Assembly: GCA_945885345.1 (NCBI GenBank)
Contig: CAMCYP010000017.1
Location: 1 to 64,000, forward strand
Reading direction: 5' to 3'
DNA length: 64,000 nucleotides
DNA from: Bordetella parapertussis
GTDB lineage: Bacteria; Pseudomonadota; Gammaproteobacteria; Burkholderiales; SG8-41
The translations under genes were made by a program, and so were the position numbers. The notes under the pieces are model-generated. The model was not told the DNA's origin, ran no database searches, and saw only the letters and a program-made list of their open reading frames with translations. Positions 47,472 to 58,390 of the stretch are shown here, one piece after another. The first letter of the stretch is position 1. Every line of letters begins with the position of its first letter.

Positions 47472-49559
47472 ATGAACGAATTACAGGCGCTGATCAGTCC
47501 CCGTTCGATTGCCATCCTTGGTGCATCCGCCGACCTGAACAAGGTCAACGGGCGCACGCTGCGTTTTTTGCAGGAAAAGGGATACGCGGGGCGCATTTTT
47601 CCGGTGAATCCGAAATACACATCGATTGCCGGCCTGCAGTGCTATCCCGATATTGCAGCATTGCCCGAGACACCGGATCTTGCGGTGATCGCCGTGCCGG
47701 CGGCGCAGGTGCTGGCATCGGTGCGCGGACTGGTGCAACGCGGCGGACGCGCCGCGGTGATTTTCAGTTCGGGTTTTGCCGAACTGGGCGAGGCGGGGCG
47801 CAAGCTCGAACGCGAAGTGGCTGATGCGGCGCGCGCCGGCGGCCTGCGCCTGTGCGGTCCGAATTGCCTGGGGTTGATCAACGCCTTTGATAATGTCATC
47901 GCCACCTTCGGCCAGTTCGCCGAAGGCGCGACGCCGCCAGGCCCGGTGGGTTTCGTTACCCAGTCCGGTGCATTCGGCACGGCGATTGCCGCGCTGGCGC
48001 GGCGGCGGGCGCTGGGACTGGGTTATTTCATCAACACCGGCAACGAGTGCGATGTCGATTTTGTACAGATGATGCGCGCGGTCCTCGACGATGCGCGCAT
48101 CCGCGTCGGTGCCGGTTATCTTGAAGGCGTGCGCGATGGCGCGGGACTGCGCGCATTGGCCGAAAACGCGCTGACATTGGGAAAACCGCTGACCCTGACC
48201 AAGGTCGGACGCACTGCTGCGGGGGCAAAGGCTGCGGCATCGCATACCGGCGCGCTGGCTGGTGCTGACATGGTGTTTGACGGCGTGATTCGCGGCCTGG
48301 GTATCACCCGCGCCCGCAATGAAGAACACATGCTCGATATCGTCGAAGTACTGGGTGCGTGCAAATTACCAGAAGGCCGCGGCATCGGCATCGTTACCCA
48401 GTCCGGTGGCGCCGGCGTACTGATGGCGGATCGTGCCGAAGAGATGGGCTTGCAGGTCGCCGAGCTTGCGCCACAGACGCGCGATGCATTGAGCAAAGTC
48501 ATTCCGGGATTCGGTACTACCGGCAATCCGGTGGACGTGACCGGGCAATTTGTGGCCGATCCCCGGTTGCTGCTCGATAGCGTACGCATCGTGATGGATG
48601 ATCCGCAGGTGCATGTCGGCATCGTGTGGTTGCAGCTGATGGACGGTCACGTTGATCACCTTTCTGAAATTTTCAACAAAATCAATGAGATAGTAAATAA
48701 GCCCTGGGTGGTGTGCTGGGTCGCTGCGCCGGATGCCGCGCTGGCCAAATTGCGTGCTGCGGGCATTGCGGTATTGCGTGGCGCTGAACCCGCGGTGGAT
48801 GCCGTGGCTGCGCTGGTGCGTTACGCCGAAGCACGCCGCAACTGGTTAAACGATGCCGCCGCGCGTGCGGCGCTGCAACTGTCCAAACCGAAACTGCCTG
48901 CAGCCGCTGGTGCGGTGGGCAGCATCGAAGGCCGGGCCTTGCTGCAATCGTTTGGCGTTGTCACGGCAGCGGCACGATTGGCAACAAGCGCAGACGAAGC
49001 CGTAGCCGCGGCGAAGGCGCTGGGCTATCCGGTGGTGCTGAAGATCGAATCGCCGGACATCCTGCACAAGACCGAAGCCAGGGGTGTCGCGCTGAATCTA
49101 GGTGATGACGCCGCGGTGTACGGCGCTTTTGCTGCTCTGGTCGCCAATGCCAAACAGTACAAGGCCGGGGCCCGCATCGCCGGCGTGCTGGTGCAGGCGA
49201 TGGTCAAAGGCGACGTCGAGCTGGTGATCGGCCTGAAACGCGATCCAACCTTCGGTGCCGTGGTGATGGTGGGCCTGGGCGGGGTGCTGATCGAAGTGTT
49301 CAGGGACGTGGTGTTCCGTGCGGCACCGGTGACGGAAGTCGAAGCGCTGCGCATGCTGGATGAACTGAAAAGCAAAGTCATACTCGATGGTGTGCGCGGC
49401 AAACCGCCGGTCAACAAGACAGCGCTGGCGCAGATGATCAGTGCGGTATCGTGTTTTGGTGCTGCGGCCGGACCCCGGCTGGCCGAACTCGATCTCAATC
49501 CGGTGCTCGCCGGGCCGCAGCGCGTCACCGCCGTCGACTGGCTGATGGTGCTGGATTGA
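47472..49559 (+). CDS. ADP-forming acyl-CoA synthetase / protein acetyltransferase-like ligase
   Basis: A 695-residue fusion in the alpha-beta order: CoA-binding domain (ALISPRSIAILGASADLNKV), two succinyl-CoA-ligase-like domains with the phosphohistidine region AAASHTGALAGADMVFDGV, and an ATP-grasp beta part (ALGYPVVLKIESPDILHKTEARGVALNL; GVLVQAMVKGDVELVIGLKRDPTFG). It interconverts an acyl-CoA with ADP/ATP; the acyl group (acetate, or an aryl or branched acid) cannot be told. There is no GNAT domain. A possible promoter TTGCAA-N16-GATAGT lies at 47405-47432 in the 132-bp gap. Confidence 0.9.
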   Translation: MNELQALISPRSIAILGASADLNKVNGRTLRFLQEKGYAGRIFPVNPKYTSIAGLQCYPDIAALPETPDLAVIAVPAAQVLASVRGLVQRGGRAAVIFSSGFAELGEAGRKLEREVADAARAGGLRLCGPNCLGLINAFDNVIATFGQFAEGATPPGPVGFVTQSGAFGTAIAALARRRALGLGYFINTGNECDVDFVQMMRAVLDDARIRVGAGYLEGVRDGAGLRALAENALTLGKPLTLTKVGRTAAGAKAAASHTGALAGADMVFDGVIRGLGITRARNEEHMLDIVEVLGACKLPEGRGIGIVTQSGGAGVLMADRAEEMGLQVAELAPQTRDALSKVIPGFGTTGNPVDVTGQFVADPRLLLDSVRIVMDDPQVHVGIVWLQLMDGHVDHLSEIFNKINEIVNKPWVVCWVAAPDAALAKLRAAGIAVLRGAEPAVDAVAALVRYAEARRNWLNDAAARAALQLSKPKLPAAAGAVGSIEGRALLQSFGVVTAAARLATSADEAVAAAKALGYPVVLKIESPDILHKTEARGVALNLGDDAAVYGAFAALVANAKQYKAGARIAGVLVQAMVKGDVELVIGLKRDPTFGAVVMVGLGGVLIEVFRDVVFRAAPVTEVEALRMLDELKSKVILDGVRGKPPVNKTALAQMISAVSCFGAAAGPRLAELDLNPVLAGPQRVTAVDWLMVLD

Positions 49560-49563
49560 GTTC

Positions 49564-50820
49564 ATGAGTGCCGCTGCGCGGGTTTCCGCACTCGCCCCGT
49601 TCCGCGTCCGCAGTTTCCGCTTTCAATGGCCCGCCGACCTGGCGACGTCATGGGCCTTCGAAATGGAAACGCTGATCCTCGGCTGGTATGTGCTGGTCGA
49701 GACCAAATCCGTTCTGATGCTGACCATCTACGCATCCCTGCAATACATCGGCACGCTGCTGGCGCCGATGTTCGGCGTGATGGGGGACCGGGTTGGCCAT
49801 CGCAATGTGCTGTGTGCCATGCGCGGGCTGTATGCAGTGCTGGCGACGTTGTTAATGTTTCTTGCCTTCATGGGGGCGGTGACGCCGATGATCGTGCTGG
49901 TCATTGCCGCCATGCTGGGTCTGGTGCGGCCGTCGGACATCGGCATGCGCACCGCGCTGGTCGGCGAGACCATGCCGCCGTCGCAACTGATGGGGGCGAT
50001 GAGCATCCAGCGCACCACCCAGGATTCGGCGCGCATCGCCGGCGCGCTGACCGGCGCGGGACTGGTCGCGATACTGGGCATGGGGGCAGCTTATGCCGCG
50101 GTGGTGTGTTTTTATCTGATCAGCCTGTTACTGACCTGGCAGGCCGGCAGTGCGCATCCAAAGCCGGCAGCGGTGAAACAGCTTGTGCAGCGCGCCTCGC
50201 CGTGGCGCGAATTGCTGGAAGGCCTGTCCTATGTCTGGCAGGCACCGCAGCTGCGTGCCGCCATGCTGTTCGCGTTTCTGCTCAACCTCACGGCGTTTCC
50301 GCTGTTTACCGGTTTGATGCCATATGTGGCGAAGGAGGTTTACGGTGCCGACCAGACCACGCTGGGTACCATGGTGGCATCAGGGGCCACCGGCGCATTG
50401 ACCGGCTCGATCATCATGAGCCGTTTCGGCGGCGCATTCCGGCCGGCGCGTGCGATGGTCGTGTTCGGCATCGGCTGGCTGGCGATGCTGCTGCTGTTCA
50501 TCCAGACGGAAAGCCCCGCAACCGGCATACCGGTGCTGATGATTGCCGGCTGCATGCAGACCATGGGACTGATTCCAATCAATGCATTGTTGCTGCGCAC
50601 TTCCGATGAGCGTTACCGCGGGCGCATCATGGGCATCCGCATGATGGCGATTTACGGCAACCTGCCGGGCTTGCTGCTGGCCGGACAGCTGATCGCCGGT
50701 TACGGCTACAAGGCGATGGCCACGGGTTATTGCCTGTTCGGCATCGTGTTTGCCGTGCTCATTGCACTGTACTGGCGCAGGCACCTCTGGCAGAGCGGGG
50801 CGGCGGCGAACTTGCAGTAA
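49564..50820 (+). CDS. Major facilitator superfamily transporter
   Basis: A 418-residue membrane protein with about 12 helices. Loop 2-3 carries GVMGDRVGHRNVLCAMRG, the MFS motif A. It most resembles the MFS_3/enterobactin-exporter-like (EntS) group. Start is 4 bp after the acyl-CoA synthetase stop, so the pair is one operon and the transporter may move the acid used by the ligase, or its product. Substrate unknown. Confidence 0.9.
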   Translation: MSAAARVSALAPFRVRSFRFQWPADLATSWAFEMETLILGWYVLVETKSVLMLTIYASLQYIGTLLAPMFGVMGDRVGHRNVLCAMRGLYAVLATLLMFLAFMGAVTPMIVLVIAAMLGLVRPSDIGMRTALVGETMPPSQLMGAMSIQRTTQDSARIAGALTGAGLVAILGMGAAYAAVVCFYLISLLLTWQAGSAHPKPAAVKQLVQRASPWRELLEGLSYVWQAPQLRAAMLFAFLLNLTAFPLFTGLMPYVAKEVYGADQTTLGTMVASGATGALTGSIIMSRFGGAFRPARAMVVFGIGWLAMLLLFIQTESPATGIPVLMIAGCMQTMGLIPINALLLRTSDERYRGRIMGIRMMAIYGNLPGLLLAGQLIAGYGYKAMATGYCLFGIVFAVLIALYWRRHLWQSGAAANLQ

Positions 50821-50931
50821 TTACCGGGGATGGAGTAATCCTGGCGCGAATGAACAGGCGCTGGACGTTACTTTTTGTTTGCGGGTGGCATTCCCGATAA
50901 AATGCTGCCAGCTTACCCAGGAGGCACGGCC

Positions 50932-52488
50932 ATGGACGACGGCGTCATCACCATCAAGGACAAACCCGCAGCGGGACTCGCGATCCGGCTGCATGAGATC
51001 GACAATGTGCTGATTGCGCGCAGCGATATCGCGATCGGCGCCAAAATCGAAAACGGGCTGACTTCGAAAAGCCAGATACCCGCCGGCCACAAGATTGCCG
51101 CGCGGGCGATCAAGCAGGGCGAGCCCATCCTCAAATACGCGGTGACCATCGGCTTTGCGTCTGCTGACATTCCGGCCGGCACCTACGTGCATTCACATAA
51201 CCTCGAGTTCCGCGAGTTCGACCGTGACTACGCCTACGCCCGCGACTACAAGCCGGTGGAAATGATTCCGGAAGCGGAACGCGCCTCGTTCATGGGCATC
51301 GTTCGTCCCAATGGCCAGGTGGCGACGCGCAATTATCTGGGTATTCTTGCGACAGTGAATTGTTCTGCAACGGTGGCGCACAAGATTGCGGAATATTTCA
51401 CGCCGGAGCGGCTGGCGGATTATCCGAACATCGACGGCGTCTGCGCCTTCGCCCACGGCACCGGTTGCGGCATGGAAATGACCGGCGAACCGATGGACCT
51501 GCTGCGGCGGACCATGGCGGGTTATGCACGCCATGCCAACCTGGCCGGCGCACTGATCGTCGGCCTCGGTTGCGAGCGCAACCAGATCAAGGGGCTGATG
51601 AAGGAAGAGGGCCTCGACGTCAGTTCGCGCCTGAAAACCTTCGTCATGCAGGAATCCGGCGGAACGCGCAAAACCATCGAAGCGGGGATTGCCGCGCTGA
51701 AGGAAATGCTGCCCGAAGCCAACAAGGTGATGCGCCAGCGCGTACCGGCCAGCCACCTGATGATGGGCCTGCAATGTGGCGGTTCGGACGGATTCTCGTC
51801 GATCACCGCCAACCCGGCACTGGGCGCTGCAATGGACCTGCTGGCGCGCCACGGCGGCACTTTCATCCTGTCGGAGACGCCGGAAATCTACGGCGTCGAA
51901 CACACGCTGACGCGCCGCGCGCGCAGCCGCGAAGTCGGCGAGAAACTGATCGAGCGCATCCGCTGGTGGAAGGACGTCTACACCGTCGGCCGCGACACCC
52001 AGATCAACGGCGTGGTCAGCCCTGGCAACCAGCACGGCGGCCTGGCGAACATTTTCGAAAAATCACTGGGCTCGTCGATGAAGGGCGGCACCGGACCGCT
52101 GAACGCGGTCTATCGTTATGCCGAGCCGGTGACGGAGAAGGGGTTTGTGTTCATGGATACGCCGGGTTTTGATCCGACCTCGGCCACCGGCCAGATTGCC
52201 GGCGGCGCCAACATGATCATGTTCACCACCGGCCGCGGATCGATGTTCGGCGCGAAACCGGTACCGTCGATCAAGCTGGCGACGAATACCCCCATGTTCA
52301 ATCGCCTGAGCGAGGACATGGACATCAACTGCGGCGAGATCCTCGAAGGCACGGCAACCCTGACCGACGTTGCGCAGAAGATTTTTGACCTGATGCTGCG
52401 TACCGCCTCGGGCGAAAAAACCAAGAGCGAACTGCTGGGGCTGGGTGACCACGAGTACGTTCCCTGGAACATCGGCGTCACCGGCTGA
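50932..52488 (+). CDS. UxaA/GarD-family dehydratase (altronate/galactarate dehydratase-like)
   Basis: A 518-residue enzyme with an N-terminal SAF domain (about residues 5-90, AIRLHEIDNVLIARSDI) and the UxaA catalytic region (FMGIVRPNGQVATRNYLGI, GCGMEMTGEPMD, VGLGCERNQIKGL, GLQCGGSDGFSSI, MDTPGFDPTSATGQIAGG, INCGEILEG). The cysteines likely hold iron. Members dehydrate sugar acids such as altronate or galactarate, but the family is broad and the substrate is open. Start ATG 50932 after CAGGAGG. The 111-bp gap before it holds a TAAAAT box near 50898. Confidence 0.88.
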   Translation: MDDGVITIKDKPAAGLAIRLHEIDNVLIARSDIAIGAKIENGLTSKSQIPAGHKIAARAIKQGEPILKYAVTIGFASADIPAGTYVHSHNLEFREFDRDYAYARDYKPVEMIPEAERASFMGIVRPNGQVATRNYLGILATVNCSATVAHKIAEYFTPERLADYPNIDGVCAFAHGTGCGMEMTGEPMDLLRRTMAGYARHANLAGALIVGLGCERNQIKGLMKEEGLDVSSRLKTFVMQESGGTRKTIEAGIAALKEMLPEANKVMRQRVPASHLMMGLQCGGSDGFSSITANPALGAAMDLLARHGGTFILSETPEIYGVEHTLTRRARSREVGEKLIERIRWWKDVYTVGRDTQINGVVSPGNQHGGLANIFEKSLGSSMKGGTGPLNAVYRYAEPVTEKGFVFMDTPGFDPTSATGQIAGGANMIMFTTGRGSMFGAKPVPSIKLATNTPMFNRLSEDMDINCGEILEGTATLTDVAQKIFDLMLRTASGEKTKSELLGLGDHEYVPWNIGVTG

Positions 52489-52489
52489 G

Positions 52490-52882
52490 ATGGGAGGATT
52501 GAACGCTGCAGGGTTCGTCGCTGTTGGCACCGGCGCGGTGCTGGGCGCGTGGCTGCGCTGGGGTTTTTCCGCGGCCTTGAATCACATGTTGCCAACGCTG
52601 CCGCTGGGTACCCTGGCGGTCAATCTGATGGGCGGCTTCCTGATTGGCGCTGCGCTGGAATTTTTTGTGCAGAACATGACGCTGCCGGTGGAATACCGGC
52701 TGTTTTTCATCACCGGTTTTCTCGGCAGTCTGACCACGTTTTCGGCGTTCTCACTGGAAGCGGTGATGCTGATGCAGGAAGAGCGTTACGGCTGGGCGAT
52801 GGCGCTGATCGGCACCCACCTGTTCGGTTCGCTGGCAATGACCATGCTCGGCTTTGCCGTGGTGCGTGCACTGTTCGCCTAG
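52490..52882 (+). CDS. crcB: Fluoride exporter CrcB/Fluc
   Basis: A 130-residue four-helix membrane protein forming dual-topology fluoride channels. Typical signatures GAVLGAWLRWGFS, PLGTLAVNLMGGFLIG and TGFLGSLTTFSAFS (F-box Phe residues and central Na-site Thr-Thr) are all present. The ATG starts one base after the uxaA stop, with GGCTGAG just before it. No fluoride riboswitch precedes it. It ends 12 bp before the convergent nnr. Confidence 0.95.
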   Translation: MGGLNAAGFVAVGTGAVLGAWLRWGFSAALNHMLPTLPLGTLAVNLMGGFLIGAALEFFVQNMTLPVEYRLFFITGFLGSLTTFSAFSLEAVMLMQEERYGWAMALIGTHLFGSLAMTMLGFAVVRALFA

Positions 52883-52894
52883 GCGGCGTAGGGA

Positions 52895-54379
52895 TCAACT
52901 GCGATTGAGCAGCAGGCGCGCAACATCAATGATTTCACTTGCGGTCAGGCCGATCGGGCCACAGCCGCTTTTCACCAGCTGATCCGCGGCAGCGCCATGC
53001 AGGTAAACCCCCGCGGTCAATGCATGCCGTTCATCGACGCCCTGTGCCAGTAGCGCCGTGATGATCCCGGTCAGCACGTCGCCCATGCCGGCCGCTGCCA
53101 TGCCCGGATTGCCCGAGGTGTTGATCGCCCAGTGTCCATCGGGCCAGGCGCAGAGGCTGCCCGCTCCCTTGAGCACCACACCCGCGTTGTATTCGCGTGC
53201 GAGTCGCAGTGTCGCGGTGACGCGATCCTGCTGCACTTCATCCGTGGTGCAGCCGAGCAGGCGTGCCGCTTCAGCCGGATGGGGTGTCAGAATTGCTGGT
53301 TTAACCCTTTGTTTTAATTTTCTTTTTTGTCCCGCATCAGAGGCGATCCGGTTCAGCGCATCGGCATCGAGCAGCAGCGGCACAGTCGCTTCCAGCGCCC
53401 AATCCAGATATTCAGCGGCATCGGGCGAGTCGCCGAGACCGGGCCCGATGGCCAGCGCGCTCAGATGATCGAGGCGCAATACCGCATCGGCTGCACGCAG
53501 CATCAACTCGGGTTGCAGCACATCGACCAGTGGTGCATCGCTGGCCAGCAGCCCTGCATAAACACGGCCGGCGCCGCATCTCAGCGCAGCACGCGCGGCA
53601 AGCAATACGGCGCCAACCATGCCATGTGCGCCGCCGATAATGCCGGCGCTGCCATAGGTACCCTTGTGTGAATTGCGTGGTCGCGGTGGCAGCACATGCT
53701 TCAGCACACCGTCGGCGATCAACACACCATGCGGAGCGGCATCAATTTCTGCAGACAATCCGAGATCGGCAACATGAATGACGCCGCAGTGATCGGGGCC
53801 ATCCAGTGTCAGCAGGCCGGGTTTCAGTGCGATGAACGTGATCGTGTGGTCGGCCTGTACAGCGCAGCCCAGCACGCGACCGGTATCGGCATCGAGCCCG
53901 CTGGGGATATCCAGCGCCAATACCGGCGCATCCAGGGCGTTGACCTGTTCGACCAGAGCAGCATGGTCGCCATCAATATTGCGTTTGAGACCGATGCCGA
54001 ACAGGCCGTCGATGACCAGCGCCCAGTCCTGCGCCACGGGAATTTCCGTGACCAGTTCTCCGCCGGCCTTGCGCCAGGCCTGCAATGCCGCTGCGGCGTC
54101 ACCGGAATATTGTTGCGAGCCGGTGCAGACCACGCTGACCTTGAACCACCATTGTTTCAGATGGCGGGCAAGGACCAGCGCGTCGCCACCGTTGTTGCCG
54201 GGGCCGGCGAGGATCAGCACCGGTTTGCCGCTGTCGCCGGCCAGTGTGCGGGCGAGTTCGGCGGCGGCACGGCCCGCAAGTTCCATCAATGGGGCGGGGT
54301 TACGGCGGCTCAGGACCGCCTGTTCGACCTGGCGCAGGTCGGCAGTCAGCAATATCGGTGCGGTGTGCGGCAGATTCAT
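52895..54379 (-). CDS. nnr: Bifunctional NAD(P)H-hydrate epimerase/dehydratase
   Basis: A 494-residue metabolite-repair enzyme. The N-terminal YjeF domain epimerises R/S-NAD(P)HX ([45 protein letters not shown]). The C-terminal ribokinase-like domain dehydrates S-NAD(P)HX with ADP ([54 protein letters not shown]). Start 54379; the frame extends upstream without family similarity. Divergent from purL, with an 82-bp gap. Confidence 0.96.
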   Translation of the reverse strand: MNLPHTAPILLTADLRQVEQAVLSRRNPAPLMELAGRAAAELARTLAGDSGKPVLILAGPGNNGGDALVLARHLKQWWFKVSVVCTGSQQYSGDAAAALQAWRKAGGELVTEIPVAQDWALVIDGLFGIGLKRNIDGDHAALVEQVNALDAPVLALDIPSGLDADTGRVLGCAVQADHTITFIALKPGLLTLDGPDHCGVIHVADLGLSAEIDAAPHGVLIADGVLKHVLPPRPRNSHKGTYGSAGIIGGAHGMVGAVLLAARAALRCGAGRVYAGLLASDAPLVDVLQPELMLRAADAVLRLDHLSALAIGPGLGDSPDAAEYLDWALEATVPLLLDADALNRIASDAGQKRKLKQRVKPAILTPHPAEAARLLGCTTDEVQQDRVTATLRLAREYNAGVVLKGAGSLCAWPDGHWAINTSGNPGMAAAGMGDVLTGIITALLAQGVDERHALTAGVYLHGAAADQLVKSGCGPIGLTASEIIDVARLLLNRS

Positions 54380-54461
54380 GATGGCCGCAAGTTTAACGCA
54401 TGCGCTCCTGTGGAATGATGCGGCTTCGGGTAAAATTGCGTTTTCCGGACAGCCATTGATC

Positions 54462-57400
54462 ATGCCGCATTTCCTACGCCTGAGAGGGCGCGACGCACTC
54501 TCTGCTTTTCGCAGGAAAAAACTCCTACAGGCCGCTGCCGCAGACATACCCGGCCTGCAGATTGCCGCCGAATACTGGCATTTCATCAGTCTGAACCGTG
54601 AGCTGGACGCCGCGGGACTGCAACAACTCGATCGTTTGCTGAGCTATGGTCCTGCCACGGCGCCAGTCGCGCAGGATGGCATGCTGCTGCTGGTGACGCC
54701 GCGACTGGGTACGATTTCCCCCTGGTCTTCCAAAGCTACCGATATTGCCAAACATTGCGGTCTGCCTGCAGTGGAGCGCATTGAGCGCGGCGTAGCTTGG
54801 TGGTGTTCAGTCGGCGGCAAACCTTTGAATACTGCGCAACGCGCGGCATTGTTGCCGCATGTGCATGACCGGATGACCGAATCAGTGTTGAACGGCTGGG
54901 ATGAGGCCGAAGGTCTGTTCCGCCGCATCAGTCCCAAACCGCTGGCCACAGTCGATGTGCTGGGTGGTGGTCGCGACGCATTGGCAAAGGCCAATGTCGC
55001 AATGGGGCTGGCCTTGTCCGCGGATGAGATCGACTACCTGTACGACAATTTCAAGCGCATCGGCCGCAATCCGACGGATGTCGAGCTGATGATGTTCGCG
55101 CAGGCGAATTCCGAGCATTGCCGGCACAAGATTTTCAACGCCGACTGGGTCATCGACGGTGAGAAGCAGGGGCACTCACTGTTCGGCATGATCCGCACGA
55201 CACACCAAAAACATCCGCAGGGGACCGTGGTGGCCTACTCCGACAACTCGTCGGTGATTGAAGGTGCAACGGTCGAGCGCTTCTATCCGGGTGCTGCGCA
55301 GGGTTACGGCTACTCCCGGGAGCTGACGCATATCCTGATGAAGGTTGAGACCCACAACCACCCGACTGCGATTTCACCATTTCCCGGTGCGTCCACCGGT
55401 TCCGGCGGCGAGATCCGTGACGAAGGTGCGACGGGCCGCGGCGCGAAACCCAAGGCCGGACTCAGCGGATTCTCGGTATCCAATCTGCGCATTCCCGGTT
55501 TTGAGCAACCGTGGGAAGCCAATCCCGTCGGCAAACCCGGACGCATCGCATCGGCCTTGCAGATCATGCTTGACGGGCCGATCGGCGGCGCATCGTTCAA
55601 CAATGAATTCGGCCGGCCGAACCTCACCGGTTATTTCCGCAGTTACGAAATGCGTGTGGGCAGCGAAGTGCGCGGTTATCACAAGCCGATCATGATCGCC
55701 GGCGGTCTGGGTAACATCGCTGCGCAACACACGGCAAAGAATGCAATACCGGAAGGGGCCCTGCTGATTCAACTGGGTGGGCCAGGCATGCTGATCGGTC
55801 TGGGTGGTGGTGCGGCTTCGAGCATGGATACCGGAGCCAATCAGGAAGACCTTGATTTTGATTCGGTGCAGCGCGGCAATCCGGAAATCGAACGCCGCGC
55901 GCAGGAAGTCATTGACCGTTGCTGGGGGCTGGGCGAAAAAAATCCGGTACTGTCGATCCACGACGTTGGTGCCGGCGGCCTGTCGAATGCCTTGCCGGAA
56001 CTGGTGCATGGCGCACAGCGCGGTGGACATTTCCAGTTGCGCGATGTGCCCAGCGAAGAACCGGGCATGTCACCGATGCAGATCTGGTGCAACGAGGCGC
56101 AGGAACGTTATGTGCTGGCGATTGCACCACAGGATTTGGAAATCTTTCGCGCGATCTGTGAGCGTGAGCGTTGCCCCTTTGCCGTGGTCGGCACGGCGAC
56201 CGGCGATGGCCGGCTGAAGGTCGACGACACCGTGTTCAACAACAATCCGGTGGACATGGAACTCGCCGTACTGCTCGGCAAGCCGCCGAAAATGACCCGT
56301 GATGTAAAGCGCCTGGTACGCGAAGGGCAGGTATTCGACGCGGCCGGTATCGATATCCGGGAAGCGCTGTACCGCGTACTGCGTTTGCCGACGGTCGCGG
56401 ACAAGACTTTCCTGATCAGCATCGGTGACCGTACTGTTGGCGGCATGACAGCGCGTGACCAGATGGTCGGCCCGTGGCAGGTGCCAGTGGCGGACGTTGC
56501 GGTGACTCTGATGGGTTTTAATACCCACTGCGGCGAAGCGATGGCCATGGGCGAACGCACGCCGCTGGCGGTGCTTAATCCTGAAGCCTCGGGTCGCATG
56601 GCGCTGGGCGAGGCCATTACCAATATCGCTGCGGCTGCCATCGAGAAACTGGGTGACGTGAAACTATCGGCGAACTGGATGGCCGCTGCCGGACATGCCG
56701 GTGAGGATGCGGCGCTGTTCGATACCGTGCATGCGGTGGCGATGGAACTGTGCCCGCAGCTGGGTATCAGCATTCCGGTAGGCAAGGATTCGCTGTCGAT
56801 GAAGACGTCATGGAGCGAAGCTGGGGTGCGCAAGGAAGTGGTTGCGCCGCTGTCGCTGATCATCTCGGCCTTCGCACCGGTGACTGATGCAACAAAGACG
56901 CTGACCCCGCAGCTGCGCACCGACTGTGGTGATACGGATTTGTTGCTGATCGATCTCGGCCGCGGCAAGAACCGACTCGGCGGCTCGGCATTGGCACAGG
57001 TTTATGACGTGATCGGGGACGTGACGCCGGACGTGGTCGACGCTGCTGACCTGAAGCATTTTTTTGGTGTCATCCAGCAATTGAATCGCGATGGTCTGCT
57101 GCTGGCGTACCACGACCGTTCCGATGGCGGCCTGCTGGCGACCATTTGCGAAATGCTGTTCGCGGCGCGTTGCGGAGCGCAGATTGAATTGCAGGGTGAA
57201 GTTGCCGCAGCACTGTTTAACGAAGAGCTGGGCGCGCTGCTGCAGATCAGGCATGGTGATCGTGATGCCGTCTTTTCAGTGCTGAAGAAGGCCGGGCTTG
57301 CACAGCACAGCGTGATCATTGGTACGGTCAACAGCGGATCGCGGCTGGTGGTAAAAGTGGACAGCGAAACCGTGCTCGATGAGTCACGCATGGATCTGCA

Positions 57401-58337
57401 CCGTGCCTGGTCCGAAACGACTTATCGCATGCAGATGCTGCGCGACAACCCCGATTGCGCGCAGCAGGAATACGACCGCCTGCTGGATATTGGTGACCCC
57501 GGTATCACGACCAATCTGAGCTTTGATCCGAATGAAGACATCGCTGTGCCGTTGATCAATCGCGGTGTCAAGCCGCGGGTTGCGATCCTGCGTGAACAGG
57601 GCGTCAACGGACAGATTGAAATGGCGGCCGCCTTCGACCGTGCCGGGTTTGCCGCGGTTGATGTACACATGAGCGATATCATCGCCGGCCGCATCAGCCT
57701 GAAGGATTTCAGCGGTTTTGCTGCCTGCGGCGGTTTTTCCTACGGCGACGTGCTGGGGGCGGGTGAGGGCTGGGCCAAGTCGATTTTGTTCAATGCCCGT
57801 GCCCGTGACGAGTTCGAAGCCTTCTTCAAGCGCGCCGATAGTTTTGCGCTGGGCGTGTGCAACGGTTGCCAGATGATGAGCAATCTGCATGAGCTGATTC
57901 CGGGTGCGGAACGCTGGCCGCATTTCGTGCGCAATAAATCGGAACAGTTCGAGGCGCGTTTTGTCACGCTGGAAGTGCAGCAGTCGCCGTCACTGTTTTT
58001 CCAGGGCATGGCCGGTAGCCGCATTCCGGTGGCGGTGGCACATGGCGAGGGTTATGCCGAATTCGCTGATGCAGCAGCGCTTGCAGCAGCGCAACCGCTG
58101 GTGGCATTGCGGTTTGTCGATAACCGCGGCGTTGCGACCGAACAATATCCGCTGAATTCGAATGGCTCACCGCAGGGCATCACCGGCATGACCACGTCGG
58201 ACGGACGATTCACGATCCTGATGCCGCATCCGGAGCGTGTGTTTCGCACGGCGCAGAATTCCTGGTATCCGGCAGGTTGGGAAGAAGACGGGCCGTGGCT
58301 GCGCATGTTCCGCAATGCAAGGCGCGCCGCCGGCTAG
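54462..58337 (+). CDS. purL: Phosphoribosylformylglycinamidine synthase (single chain)
   Basis: A 1291-residue large-type PurL. The FGAM-synthase core has [63 protein letters not shown] and [17 protein letters not shown]. The C-terminal glutaminase has Cys1133 in GVCNGCQMM and His1256/Glu1258 in MPHPERVF. It makes FGAM from FGAR, glutamine and ATP in purine synthesis. Length normal for the proteobacterial form. A TAAAAT box at 54431 precedes the ATG; the frame open to 53832 is antisense to nnr and not used. Confidence 0.98.
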   Translation: MPHFLRLRGRDALSAFRRKKLLQAAAADIPGLQIAAEYWHFISLNRELDAAGLQQLDRLLSYGPATAPVAQDGMLLLVTPRLGTISPWSSKATDIAKHCGLPAVERIERGVAWWCSVGGKPLNTAQRAALLPHVHDRMTESVLNGWDEAEGLFRRISPKPLATVDVLGGGRDALAKANVAMGLALSADEIDYLYDNFKRIGRNPTDVELMMFAQANSEHCRHKIFNADWVIDGEKQGHSLFGMIRTTHQKHPQGTVVAYSDNSSVIEGATVERFYPGAAQGYGYSRELTHILMKVETHNHPTAISPFPGASTGSGGEIRDEGATGRGAKPKAGLSGFSVSNLRIPGFEQPWEANPVGKPGRIASALQIMLDGPIGGASFNNEFGRPNLTGYFRSYEMRVGSEVRGYHKPIMIAGGLGNIAAQHTAKNAIPEGALLIQLGGPGMLIGLGGGAASSMDTGANQEDLDFDSVQRGNPEIERRAQEVIDRCWGLGEKNPVLSIHDVGAGGLSNALPELVHGAQRGGHFQLRDVPSEEPGMSPMQIWCNEAQERYVLAIAPQDLEIFRAICERERCPFAVVGTATGDGRLKVDDTVFNNNPVDMELAVLLGKPPKMTRDVKRLVREGQVFDAAGIDIREALYRVLRLPTVADKTFLISIGDRTVGGMTARDQMVGPWQVPVADVAVTLMGFNTHCGEAMAMGERTPLAVLNPEASGRMALGEAITNIAAAAIEKLGDVKLSANWMAAAGHAGEDAALFDTVHAVAMELCPQLGISIPVGKDSLSMKTSWSEAGVRKEVVAPLSLIISAFAPVTDATKTLTPQLRTDCGDTDLLLIDLGRGKNRLGGSALAQVYDVIGDVTPDVVDAADLKHFFGVIQQLNRDGLLLAYHDRSDGGLLATICEMLFAARCGAQIELQGEVAAALFNEELGALLQIRHGDRDAVFSVLKKAGLAQHSVIIGTVNSGSRLVVKVDSETVLDESRMDLHRAWSETTYRMQMLRDNPDCAQQEYDRLLDIGDPGITTNLSFDPNEDIAVPLINRGVKPRVAILREQGVNGQIEMAAAFDRAGFAAVDVHMSDIIAGRISLKDFSGFAACGGFSYGDVLGAGEGWAKSILFNARARDEFEAFFKRADSFALGVCNGCQMMSNLHELIPGAERWPHFVRNKSEQFEARFVTLEVQQSPSLFFQGMAGSRIPVAVAHGEGYAEFADAAALAAAQPLVALRFVDNRGVATEQYPLNSNGSPQGITGMTTSDGRFTILMPHPERVFRTAQNSWYPAGWEEDGPWLRMFRNARRAAG

Positions 58338-58352
58338 ACAGGTTGCTCTGCG

Positions 58353-58390
58353 ATATTGACTAAATTGTCAATATAAACAAATACTTATAT
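58353..58390. promoter_or_regulatory. AT-rich intergenic element C (IHF-like 13-mer plus hairpin)
   Basis: ATATTGAC (58353-58360) and GTCAATAT (58367-58374) form a perfect 8-bp hairpin, directly followed by CAAATACTTATAT (58378-58390), the 13-mer shared with elements A and B. It lies between the convergent ends of purL and the minus-strand transglutaminase gene; the last base is the first base of that gene's stop. Confidence 0.5.

Noticed and set aside
52441-52489. Fluoride riboswitch before crcB
   Set aside because: crcB begins one base after the uxaA stop; no space or conserved riboswitch core is present.
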